This document shows positions 33,285 through 44,392 of a stretch of 64,000 bases of DNA, in pieces. Position numbers and translations under genes: made by a program. The notes under the pieces were generated by a model. It searched no databases. It had not been told where the DNA came from and saw only the letters and a program-made list of their open reading frames with translations. Source of the DNA: Wyeomyia smithii. Taxonomy: Eukaryota; Arthropoda; Insecta; Diptera; Culicidae. The number at the start of each line of letters is the position of its first letter. Within the stretch, counting starts at the first letter, position 1. The DNA lies in assembly GCF_029784165.1 (NCBI RefSeq), contig NC_073696.1:267560760-267624759 (forward strand), written 5' to 3'.

Positions 33285-33744
33285 TAACACAAAGAAGACT
33301 CAATTTGTTAGAATCTTGATTAGCTAATGCTGCTGTGCGATACAATGTTTCATCTTAGAGTTAGGGCGAAGGCGAAGAACTAATTTGAAAGCACATTATT
33401 CGGATGACTTCATTTCCACCGTAGGTCATATTCTAAAGTTAAAATAAATATTTGTGATTAATCAACTGATGTGTTTTAATTAACCAACTTCGGCTATCGT
33501 GCGTTTGCTGGAACAATACAGCAGTATAAAGACACCAAGGTGTTTAATCTAAGAGCTTTTTGAGAACATTACGTCATAGTTGATTTTTTTCTCTTATTAT
33601 CTTCTGGCTCATTGAAGAATATTCTTATTGACTTACTAACCTCAATTTTTCTATTCGTCAACATATGATAATATATACTGAAAAAGAATTAAATTAACCA
33701 CAAGTTACTAGAGGGCCCCAAGGCTGTTATTTGGGATCTATTCT

Positions 33745-33990
33745 TTTTATGTACCCGCCATTAGTTTGGAAACGCTTCCCTTCGTATTGCAACACCCAGT
33801 TTCAATATCGTAGAACCCCGAAAAGTTCAGCACCACCTAAAGTAAGCAGATCTATGTTACTCTATCTCGTGATTCCGGAAATTTAGAGAGTTGTGGTCTT
33901 CAGCAAAGTTGTTCGGCTTGTGATCGATGTATAGTATGTATTAAAGTTCAGCTGCAACGCAGCGTTAATGTGTATGTAGTTTAGAGCGTT
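33745..33990. repeat. Decayed end of the CACTACCC element family
   Basis: CCGCCATTAGTTTGGAAACG, then GTATTGCAACACCCAGTTTC and CTCGTGATTCCGGAA, follow the same order as the left end of the element at 26825. The outermost bases are lost. Confidence 0.6.
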
Positions 33991-34442
33991 TTGGAATTAT
34001 TTTTTTCTGTTGCCAAAATCAAACCATGCTAATAATGAACGGTTCTTTTTTCATGACTTTTTTGACTGTTTGAATGGTCAAAGACTACCTTAACAGTAGA
34101 AATGGCCACCAATGAACTAGTTTTAGTTCCTAGTCTTTTGAGGTGTCGCTTGATGAATTTGGGCTAACGACCTAGATACTTGATATTACCACCGGAACCA
34201 AAATACCTTCGTTTTGTAAGATGTTGAGCTTAAATTGGTTAAAATAAATCAAGCAAACTACAAAAATAAAACGAGCTCAAATCGAACATAGCTTCAAAAT
34301 AATATAAAATTATTGTAGTCCTACGTCAACTATGCGGTCGTGTCTTGGATATCACCCTCCTACTATTTATTATTCACTAAATTTAAAACATTTAGACACA
34401 TCAAACTGCTGACAGAAACTAGTTCTAGCAAACTTTAATTAA

Positions 34443-34582
34443 CCCTCTAGTGCCCAAATTAGTTTTTAGACGGACTTCGAAAAATCACTATGAAGCTTTA
34501 TAAACATTTTTTTAGTTCTTATTGAAGCATTTTAGAGGTTTCATTGAAGACCGTCTAGAAGGCGGCACTGGGCACTATAGGT
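34443..34582. mobile_element. piggyBac-like MITE, copy 1
   Basis: Inverted ends CCCTCTAGTGCCCA and the complement of CCTATAGTGCCCA, next to TTAA on both sides (34439-34442 and 34583-34586). TTAA duplications mark the piggyBac superfamily. About 140 bp, no ORF. Confidence 0.7.
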
Positions 34583-35259
34583 TTAAAGTTTGAAATTTAA
34601 AAAATTGTTGAAGTCTGTTTATGAGACAAGACCACAAGGTTAACAGCCTGTCTCATTCCAATGTATCTCTTGCAATAGGTTTGGGAATACGATCGATATC
34701 TTCTTACGTTGACCCTGTTGAAAGAAAGATGATAACACATGTGTTACACACATTGTGAAATTATTTGATTTTAAACTAGTAAAGATATCTCTGCAACTCA
34801 AACGTTCGTTGATACTCTGTTGGCAATCTGCTAGCTGTTATGGACAACTTAGTAGCTGATAAAGTTCTGGAAATGGTAGAAAATGCTTCCGAGATTACAA
34901 CAGTACGAGAACCATCCCACACGTCATGCAAATGATAAACTGCAATGAAGATAAATTAGTCTCTTAGCACCCCGACGTCATTTGATTGTGCATGGAGCAA
35001 CATTTTTTTGCCACTCTCCAAAACATTGCGGATAGTGTTCAAACACAATTTCTCCCCAGTACTACAAAAGGATATTATTTCTTCGCATGTACTAATATCC
35101 CGATCACATGATTATAACAAACGGTTAACACAAATATATTTGAACATGATAGAAATAACAAAGCCTGTAATATTCTTGATACGCCAGAATGATAAAAAGT
35201 ACAGAATTATATCATGATGTTTTCGACTGATCGGGATTTGATTTCAATCTATTTATTGC

Positions 35260-35880
35260 ATAATTCTTGTTTTACCGCTGCCGTTACGGATACTGCTACC
35301 CGCTGCTGCTCCCTGCTACTACTAAGTTGAGACCATTCTTTTCAGCATCCTTAAGTAAAATGATTAGTACTAGCAGAAGCAGGCTTTTATATAACCCATT
35401 ACCGTTTAACTAGGTATATTATGCTGTCAACCGTGTTAGGAAAAGCAAGCATTAAGCGACCAATCGGATCAATCGAAATCGGCGTTTCAACAAGGCTTGC
35501 CAATTTTCAATAGCACAATAATTCGAATAATCAACTTACAAGTTTCTGCATCTGGGCGGGTGCAACAATGAAGAAAACCGGTTGGAAGCTGACTGAGTTT
35601 TAAACATTTGAAAGTTGGCCATTTCTTGTGACGATCACGGTTTTTCGATTTGTACCCCTACATATGTAGCCGTAAGATGAAGTTCTACGTCAAAAATTGG
35701 AACGAAGACATATTTTTATTGGCAACAACTTCGTTTGTATGTTACCAAAATAAGGCAGCTTTCCGCTAGGGGAATACAGCTGACGCTGCTACTAGTTTGG
35801 TTGCTGCTGCTACTTAGTTAGGACCTAGCTAGTGGCCATCCATTAGTAAAATGGTTGGTTTGAGCAAAAGCAGGCATACA
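35260..35880. repeat. Imperfect direct repeats with GCTGCTGCTA tracts
   Basis: Two related segments (about 35285-35385 and 35795-35875) each run from a GCTGCTGCTAC-type tract to AGTAAAATG and AGCAAAAGCAGGC-like ends. The trinucleotide tract resembles the interior of the long-TIR element at 62.9-63.8 kb. Probably a relic of that family. Confidence 0.35.
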
Positions 35881-35889
35881 ATCAGGTTT

Positions 35890-36300
35890 TTTCTGCGATT
35901 TTTTTTACACATTACACATTAACGCAGCTTTTACCCGCATTTTTCAATAAACGCGATATCTACGCGGATTTTTGAATTAGGGCTTTTTACCCAATACCGC
36001 TTCAATTTAAAAATCTTTAGGCGGAATTTCGAATTAACGTAAGTTGGTAATCGAAAACATCAAAACGTTTTTGAGTAAAAGACTTAGTCTAAAAACTACG
36101 CCCTCTGTAGGATCCGGAATGATCGTGAAAGAGGACAACGTCTCGGGTTTTTTCTTAATCCTTTTTCGGGGGTTTACTTCATGCAAACTTTTTGAATAAC
36201 GCAGTTTTTACGTGTATTTTTGAGTTGACGCGGTATTTTCACGCGGATTTTCGAAATAACGCGGTTTTTTTTCACAAGGTACGTATACCCCGCGTAAAAA
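35890..36300. repeat. ACGCGG-rich dispersed repeat, copy 2
   Basis: It shares the landmarks of 6612-6858 in the same order (ACGCGGATTTTT, GAATTAACG, AAAAGACTTAGTC, GATCCGGAATGA). It then continues with more ACGCGG/T-run units to about 36300. Confidence 0.6.
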
Positions 36301-36301
36301 A

Positions 36302-38660
36302 CCAGACTGTCTATTACTTGTTAACTAGGTCTGATATTGATTTTTTGTCAACCATGTTAGTCAACATGGTCGAAGTCGACATAATATTCTTTTTTTATTG
36401 AATTTGAAAGCAAGTTACGCAAAAAATGCTGATTCGAAACAATGCGTAGATAAGAGGAGCGATAAAGATTTCAAACATTTCTGTTATCTTAGATATTTTA
36501 TCTCTGCGTAGGAAATATATAATTGGACTCTTGGAATGCTGAACAAACGAAACACGTTTGCTTTTTTTTCAGTGAGTTGCTTAGCAGAACACATAATATA
36601 CTCACTTATAACATTTGGAACCAAATCCACCCGCTTTTTGAAAGTAAACCTACAGCTCTTAAAATCGGTAAACTTGTATCGATCTTCCGTAACTGGACGT
36701 GACAAATATGTAAACAAGAGTTTGCAGCACAAGATGACTGTTTTATTGCTAGTTCTAGTTGCTATATTGTGGATTATTTTCAATGTTTTAAAAGTTAATG
36801 GCACCATTTAATGTCGAGTGTCTGCTCTAGAACAAAAAAAAAAAAAAAACAATAAAACTTCTTGTAGAAACATTCCGACCCGAATATCTTCGATTGTAAC
36901 GCGTGGCGTGGCATCCGCTGCGATTCGTCGTCCAAACTGCGCAAATCATCTTGTCGTCGCAGTGATACCTACTGCTTAGTCTGTGTTATGTAACTTTTAA
37001 GCACACCGGAGGAGGTGGCAAGGGGCATCCTCCTGCCAGAACCGATCAAGCAGTGCGAAGTAATTAATTGTTTCGCCTCTGCGAAGGTGTTCCCAACGCG
37101 ACTACAAATTACAGTTTGCACTCGATTTGTGCTATATGTTGAAATAGTGTATAATTGTAGAATTGACAAGGCGTACAGTTTTCTGTTTTTGGCGAGTCTA
37201 ACAATACGCCAAATCTGAAACTCGGTAACTTTACTACAATTTGCAGTGTAGTTTTTCGAGCTCAGATCTGTTTTAGCCGTGGGTGTGTCCATTGTAGCAC
37301 CGACCTAACGCGGGACGGTAAGGTGGGTTGTTCAATTAGAATGAATTATTTTATGATAATGATGGATTCTCACATGTTAATTGGTTACTTGACCGGCCCA
37401 TAGTTGTATTTGTTGAACGGCGTTCAATAGTGGGCGTGCTTTTTCATGGTCGAAAGATTGATTTTAGTAAAAAAAAAAGCAAAATCAATTTCCCTCGTCC
37501 AGAGGAAATAAATTCGATTATTTTACTGCATGGTAATAAACGAACCAGAAACGCATTGGCGCCCGGTCTGTTAGAATATTTATGCTAAGCAGGGAAAGCA
37601 TGTTGTCGATCGTAATTCAACCCAGCTGAACTGGCGAGAGTAAAGCGACTGTTTGACATAATAAAATCGGAGAGAAGCCGACTCTTTGGAAAATATAAAT
37701 AAACCCACGGTCGCCGGGTATCGGGGAGAGATGGAAAATGAGTTGACGATATTCGCGCGCTATTGAATTGAAATTCTCCGTGTGATCGTGTCAAAACGTA
37801 CGCTTTTAGGAAACCCGGCAGCAGGCGGGCCATGTGGAGGCGGCGTGTTGTACGTAAGCAAATCCGGCCACTGGCTGCGGCAGCGACGGCGACCAGAACA
37901 GCAGACTTCGTATGCGGCTAATTGTTATTACTGCCACACACACTCCACACGCCCCCTCCCCCGTAGGACGCACCGAGTTGTTCCGAACACATTTGTGCAG
38001 CGGTAGAAGATACCCCGGCGGCCTGGAATTGCACAACTTGCTCTCTATTTTTGGAGATAAGAACTTTTCTTCTCTTGCAACTCTTCTTATCGCACCTACT
38101 TAACGTCCGTCGTTAAGCGGAGAGCTGTACTGAATCGAACTGCTTTTAGCATATTGCAACAGTTGAGTGTTTATTTCATCAACGCTTCGCGGGATTAAGG
38201 AACTCATCATGTCGGATTTTCACTCAGAATGATTGAGTTGCAGGGAAGCAAACGTGAGCTCGTTGATGCTGATATAATCTCTCTTTTTTTGAAAGATGTT
38301 TTCGGTTTCTTTGGAGTGAACTATGTGATTGTTTTATCCATTCACGACCAGTTATTAGGCATCTCTTCAACACATTCAAGAAATTGCTTTTAGAATTCTA
38401 TCCCGAATTCTTTCAAGTGATTTTTCCCTGTTAAGCAACTAATTAACTAGGTTGGTACAGCATAGAGCATTGCTTGTCTAAAAATTTACTGTTCTGAGCT
38501 GCATAAATCAAATTTATCCTAGAAATAGCAAAAATAACGGTATGTTTTTCTTGATGATCAGAGAAAAGCAATAATAGTAAGCAGTGAGACTGGCGACTGC
38601 AAACCGGTGTTATGTTGGGCAAATGAGTGAGCACATGAAAGAATTTTCAAGCGACTTTGA
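36302..38660. other. Intergenic, no gene recognised; GC-rich patch at 37.8-38.1 kb
   Basis: Mostly AT-rich. A 17-A run occurs near 36836. A short frame at 36734-36811 encodes a hydrophobic peptide (MTVLLLVLVAILWIIFNVLK) but has no continuation. The 37800-38100 patch is GC-rich with several CpGs and could be regulatory. Confidence 0.35.
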
Positions 38661-38679
38661 GGATTTCTCTGTATTTAAG

Positions 38680-38879
38680 CCCTCCCAGCTGGTCTCGGGG
38701 TACGAGCCAGGGTACAAACCAGTCGTCTTAGGTTCGAGTCTCGGCTCGGGAGAGACTGTTAGTGTCAGTAGGATCGTAATTGCCCTGTACACTTAACAGT
38801 TGGCAGCGAAGTCTGTGTATAATAAACAGAAGGTCGAGTTCCGATACGGAATGTAGCACCAAGGCTTTGCTTTTTTTTG
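38680..38879 (+). mobile_element. tRNA-derived SINE, 200 bp, intact ends
   Basis: The head folds like a tRNA: an acceptor pair CTCCCAG/CTCGGGAG, a box-A-like CAGCTGGTCTCGGGGTACG and box B GGTTCGAGTCTCGG. A unique body and a T-rich tail follow. Perfect 11-bp duplications CTGTATTTAAG flank it (38669-38679 and 38880-38890). The body resembles SINEs abundant in culicine mosquitoes. Confidence 0.85.
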
Positions 38880-38890
38880 CTGTATTTAAG

Positions 38891-39750
38891 AACTGAGAAA
38901 TGTTAGTTTTTAGTGTGGCTGGTACAATTTGTCTCTGTCCTGAGAAGGTCCCTTACTAACACGCAGAGAATCCTGAGTAAGAATCTCCAGGATATCTTTA
39001 ACTCGGTGCCGGAATCGTGAAAGGAACCGCAAACACGATCCGGAGGATTCCCACTCAGGATTCTTATTCAAGAATCCTAGAGCCATATACAGGGCATTCC
39101 TGAGGATTCTTTTTTCAGGAATCCTTTTCAAGGACGCTCACGAGTTCAATGTGAGGAATCCTAGAGAATCTATGCGAATCGTATGTGTTCGTCCGGGGTT
39201 GGGGAAGGGGTAATGGAAAAAAAGAAAATTGCGAATAACTTAAATGTTCAATTTTTTGGCTCTATTATTTATTTATTACTTCCAGTCGTAGGAGAGGGCG
39301 AAACATTACTATACCTCTTCGACAAAATTTCACTATTTGGCCACTACAGACCATGTAAAAAACCAATAAATTTCATATCTGGACCTCGTATTTACAAACT
39401 GTACGGAAGACATATTATTATACATATTATTACATATTATTATCATCTTCATGGAAAAATGAAGTACACCAAGCAGCAATAGAATATTGAATTTTCATCC
39501 ATAAAATAAGTCTCCCGTGCGACTGGGAATATGAGAAGAAGTGCCGGAATTTAATAAAGCCAACTATTAACAAGCAAAATGTAGTATTCATACAATGAAA
39601 TCGCAGAATCTTTTTAATGCTGAAGGAAACGTCGACGTTGAGGCAGCTAACTTTTATACAATTCTACAGAATATAATATCACAAACTGTACCAATTAAAA
39701 GAAAAAGAAAAAAAAAAACTAAAAACTACTACACTCTCTAAATAAGACCG
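38891..39750. other. Intergenic, AGGATTC-rich then AT-rich
   Basis: Between 38960 and 39170 the word AGGATTC and its complement recur about eight times without a regular period. The rest is AT-rich with (ATT)n tracts near 39415-39440. No gene. Confidence 0.35.
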
Positions 39751-39756
39751 CGACCA

Positions 39757-40245
39757 TGTTTTCTTAGCATTTATCCCCGAAATTTCTAATCATGTATTTG
39801 TCAATCAACTTTCTCAACACGATGTCTTAAAGGCACTTAAAAGCTTAGGCGCAACAAAGAGGCTTGGATCTGACGGAATTGCTCCCATGTTCTTAAGGAA
39901 TCTTTCTGGAAAACTAACAGTTTCATTAGAACCTTTTCAATTTCAGAGAATAAGGGAAATTCCCCGAAACCTGGGAATGTTCTTATTTGGTGCTTATTTT
40001 TAAATCAGGCGCCAAATCTGACGTCCGTAACTCTCGTGGAACGCGCATTGCAACTAGAATTGGAATGCATTTCCTCTGCCATTGTATGAAGCACGTTGCA
40101 TTCTCATTAATCTGCAAACATTCAAACAAAGCCGCGAATTTGCAATGCTATTCTCTGCCAGTGACATAATTTCAAATCGTATAGACTCAGTTGCATTTCC
40201 CTCACAACTAAACTTTTATACACCCTCAGGGCATCGTAGAACAAG
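39757..40245 (+). pseudogene. Internally deleted LINE ORF2 relic
   Basis: Frames on the plus strand follow a Jockey-type ORF2 in order: VLKALKSLGATKRLGSDGIA and PMFLRNLSGKLTVSLEP (linker before RT), LIFKSGAKSDVRNSRG (RT motif 1), then EARCILINLQTFKQSREFAM and LNFYTPSGHRRTR from the C-terminal end. Most of the RT core is deleted and several frameshifts are present. Confidence 0.75.
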
Positions 40246-40407
40246 AAAAAAAAAATTACGAAAAAACAGTTCCAAAAATGGTACCATAAATCGCATGATG
40301 CGTCAGTATAAACATTGTGAAACCATTGGCTTCATTGTTTATACGTTCACTGGTAGCAAGAGGATGATTTACTGGAAATTGGATCGGTTTTTTTCACCTC
40401 ATTCGAT

Positions 40408-40488
40408 CTAGTGCCCATTTAATTTTTGGACGGACTTCGAAAATATCACTATTAGACGGTCTAAAGGCGGCACTGGGTACTAGAGGGT
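40408..40488. mobile_element. piggyBac-like MITE, copy 2 (internally deleted)
   Basis: It shares TAGTGCCCA, TTTGGACGGACTTCGAAAA and GGCGGCACTGGG with 34443-34582. It ends CTAGAGGG followed by TTAA (40489-40492). The left terminus is decayed. Confidence 0.6.
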
Positions 40489-40604
40489 TAATTGAAATAG
40501 TTAATATTTTTCTACCACTCACCAAAACGTTGATAGTGATAAAACTGCAGTACTTCTACTTCAACCATACGGTCGTGTATCGGATGTCACCCTTACTGTT
40601 AAAA

Positions 40605-40684
40605 TATTGGTACGGATCCGGTTCGGGTTTGGTAGAAAAATACTCGGGTTCAAGTAGGGGGGTAGAAAACCCGACCGTCTCTAA
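40605..40684. repeat. Fragment of the CGGGT-repeat hAT-like family
   Basis: The complement starts TAGAGACGGTCGGG and carries CCGGTTCGGG-type repeats, matching the termini of the element at 56627-58262. Confidence 0.5.
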
Positions 40685-40699
40685 TAAGATGATAATGTG

Positions 40700-41890
40700 T
40701 ATTGATTTTTAGGTTAAAATCAATTTCTTTCACTCAGATTAGATAGAACTCCCGAATTGTTCATAATGTTTTCTTACCGTTAGAGCAACAGTGTAGATCT
40801 CGGCCATTCGAAGAGCATCAGACGACCATTCAACAACAAAACACTGATTGAAAAATTCATGCTAGTTTTAAGTTAGACTTAGTTTAAGCTCGTAGTCGGC
40901 AGCGAGGATAAAAAATTTGCTTTAAGTTTTTAAGTCACCAGATATAATTGGCGCCGTTAAACATTAAATTGTATTTGTGCCGTGTCAAATAAACGATATA
41001 TGAGGAAAAAAAAACAGTGTAGATCACACATTTCGATCAACCTAGAGAATCACATATAGTTTAAGAAAATGGTGTACTATGTTTACGATCAAAAATTTTT
41101 AACTTGATTTGAAATATCTCGAAAACGGATGCTTTTATGAAGTTGATCGTCATAAGTTTTTTGATTGGAAATAAGAACCGAAATTCACCATCATTGGAAT
41201 ACAATTATTCCTAAAAATTGAAATAAAATATTGCTTTTAAAAAAATCTTCAAGGGAGAAATTGTCTAACATTTCTCCATCCACAGTTTCCACAAAAAAAC
41301 ACAGTTTTTTTATGACTTTCTGTTCAAAAAAAAAAATCAGAGTTTTACAGAGCAGAGTAAAACAAATTTTAATATTTCATGTAGCGATTTGAATTCACGT
41401 AGCATGTGGCGAAATTGAAGAAGGTCTCAGACCTAAAAATCAGAATACCAACACAGAACGGAAGGTCAACTTCAGGTATATGATCGAACAGAAACTGCAC
41501 ACAAAAAGGACTGAAAAATGACAATTGAATTTTCTGTGCTCTCGGGCAATATTTATTTGTCGTGTACGTTTAATGTGGCATAATTTATTCGATGTTTTGA
41601 ATTGACGGTTATTTCAACAGTTTAACCCGTTTAATACAATCTATTACGTTCGATGCAAAAACGTTTTGGGTTAAATTCGCAATTACTCACATTCGTGGAG
41701 TTTGTCATATTACAATAGTGTAACGAAGGTATTGCAATCGACAAATGTTGATTTGAACCACGAACAACAATCAATGTTATTGAAAAATCGTGCGTTTTAA
41801 AACGTTAATGTTGCAATTCTTCCATTTACAATTGTACCATGTGTCATAGACGGCTATTTTTGAAAATTGTTAAAATTTAAAATGCAGCTC
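40700..41890. other. Intergenic, nothing recognised
   Basis: AT-rich, no long frame. A stretch at 41400-41470 resembles one near 46040-46080 around CAGAACGGAAGGTC in opposite orientation, perhaps a shared degraded repeat. Confidence 0.4.
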
Positions 41891-41892
41891 GT

Positions 41893-44392
41893 GAGTTTTT
41901 GAAGTAGTATACTTCTCTCAGGAAGTTCGGCTACATAGAAATGTGAAATGAAAATCTAAAACCGAAAAAAGTGAAAAGTATGTCCAACTTCAAATACTAA
42001 TGAATCGGTTAGCATTCGATGGATTTCCTTCATTCTTGCAGCGATAGATTGGAAAATCTTCTAAGATTCCTCCCAAATGAAGATAATTGTAATTTTATTA
42101 TTCAAACGTACAATAGTTTATAAAATAGTCAAGCCTTGTCAAAACGAAAATTCGACCTCTGATTGGTCGTTATTTGATTGCTTCCCAAGCACGGTCGACA
42201 GAATCATATACTTTGCAATTGAAAATATGCTATTTGGCCTATATAAGAACCTGTTCCAGCCGAAGCCGCTCATAATAGTTCTAGACGGCGACAACAGCAG
42301 TCATACCTTAGCAGCAGCAGTAGCAGTGCAGTGGATACCAGCGATAGCGGATGGGTGCCACAGCTGTGGCGTAGCAATGGGTAGCGCACTAGTTGCAGCG
42401 GATCTCAGCATCGATAGCAGCTGGGCCAGCTGATGCAGGGACAGCGGATACCAATGGCAGTGTATAGCGGCCACAAGTGTGGCATGGCTACGAATAGCGT
42501 AGCAGTTGCAGCGGGTATATCTGACCATGAAGCATTTATGCAGTAATTGAATGAAAATTGCAATTGCAGTAATCGGCTTTTTTCAACGCTACTAAATGTT
42601 TTTGGAAGAGCATAATGAATGGTTATTAATAAACTGCAATTGAGGTTTGAGGCTGCTGCAAATGCACAGCAGTTTGATGCTTATTACGATTTGTTGATAC
42701 TGTGCATAACAAGCGGTATAGGTATACGAAACAAGTCCGATTTCCAACAGAAAAGTTCGGCACGTTCTGCTCACGATGCTGAGTCTGTTTTAGAAAATTC
42801 ACAACACTTCATTAACAAGGATGTAACGCTTTGAAGAAGACGGTTATGGTTAGACATCACAGCAGAATTTCGACCTTCACACTCATGTCTACCATCGGCA
42901 ATATCAAACACGCAACAATTTGCTTCCATGCGACACGGGGATGGGAACATTTTTTTCTTCCAAGCCGCACAACACGTCACAATACAGATTATTTTGTTGC
43001 CTTAATGAGAGCTCAATCGGTCTGGCTCAACAGAATGTCCACAAGAAATCGTTTTTGTACATCCGTGTTACGAAACTGAGAAAATCTGTAAGAACTGTAA
43101 ATAAAGGCGGGTCTAGAATGAATGAGATGTATTATTCGTACATGAGTATTACGACATACGAAATAAAATTTTTCGAAAGTTGTAGAATGCACAATGGTCC
43201 AGAAACCAAATTTAGGGGGAAATCCACCATAAAAAAAACAACTATATTCGATGTATTTTATTTCTAAAAATTCATAACTTTTGAACCAGTTGATCGATTT
43301 TCGATCTTTTTGGGTCAAATTAAAGGTAATTACTTCTAGTCGTAAGAAAAAATACCAAAAAATAAAGTTGGGTGCTTTTATATGCATAATGTATAAAATT
43401 ATTGAAATTTTTGTCTTTTTTTAAATTGAATTTACTCAAATTAAAAAATAACATTTATTTGAAAATTCCTCTATTTTTTAGAGACAAGTATGCCCTTTAA
43501 AATGAGACCAAGAGATATTTTTTATGTTTGATGAAGAAAAATATTGATAACTTTGAGTAGAGTTGAGATTTACAAAGTCAGCATTGCAAATTGTTTCTCT
43601 TAAAAAGCTCTTAAAGTCGTTCAAAAACAGTTTTGAGATGAAACTTGAAATAAAAAAGTTAGAGCGCAACATGTGTTTTTTCAATATGAATCGGTTGTTT
43701 TCAAAGATAGAGAAAAACTTTTTTTTACAAAGTTACTCAAAATTAATGGAGCTATAATATTGTAGAACAATTTTTTCTTCTATCTACAAAGATAAACAAG
43801 TTAGATACTTGATTGCATCGATAATGTTGGTCACTCTAATTTTTGATAATTTTTCAATAAGCGCTTTATCATATGTAACAACTTTTTAGAAGAAAGGTTT
43901 TCTCTAAAATGTTACTAGAGAGCACTCGACCCAAATTTCCCCTTAAATTTGGTTTCTGGGCCATTGTGGAATGGTATAACTTGAAATAATTTAGCCACAC
44001 CTATTCTTCCAGTAATATCATTCCACAACGTTCGAAAAATTTATTATGTCAGAGCGGATATCGCACGCTATCTGACCATGAAGCATTTATGCAATAATTG
44101 AATGAAAATTGCAATTATAGCAATCGGCCATTTCAAGGCTACTAAATGTATTTGGAAGAGCATGATGATGGTTATTAATAAACTGCAACTGAGATTTGAT
44201 GCTGCTGCAAATGCACAGCAGTGTGATGTTTATTACGAATTGTTAATAATGTGCTTAACACGCGGCATATACGAAACAAATACGATTTCAAAATGACTGA
44301 CACCCAAGCAGCCGGGTTATCTTTCTTGTAAAAGTATTCTACTTCAACCTTGCGGTCGTGGCTTTGCACACAACCCTCCTGTGATTTTTTTT
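41893..44392. mobile_element. Broken copy of the long-TIR element (GAGGGTTGTGTGC family)
   Basis: 41893-42740 matches the interior of the 62.9-63.8 kb element in inverse orientation (GAAGTTCGGCTACATAG, GATTTTCCAATC-type words, the GCAGCAGCAGTAGCAG tract). 44066-44392 repeats part of 42518-42740 (CTGACCATGAAGCATTTATG) and runs on into the terminal repeat ending ACACAACCCTCCTGTGA. About 1.3 kb of other DNA separates the two parts. Confidence 0.7.
43150..44045. mobile_element. Inverted-repeat element nested within the broken copy
   Basis: CACAATGGTCCAGAAACCAA at 43190 is inverted relative to the complement of CACAATGGCCCAGAAACCAA at 43975. Outside it, AATTTTTCGAAAGTTGTAGA pairs with AATTTTTCGAACGTTGTGGA. 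About 0.9 kb, no ORF. Exact ends uncertain. Confidence 0.55.

Noticed and set aside
36734..36811. Hydrophobic peptide start resembling a P450 N-terminal anchor
   Set aside because: Only 26 codons with a stop and no downstream P450 motifs in any frame; probably chance.
38451..38490. Short match to the Juan-like LINE C-terminal region (GGTACAGCATAGAGCATTGC)
   Set aside because: About 40 bp only; likely a LINE scrap, too short to annotate as an element.
38930..39180. AGGATTC-rich stretch as a satellite
   Set aside because: The words are irregularly spaced and on both strands; no period can be defined by eye.
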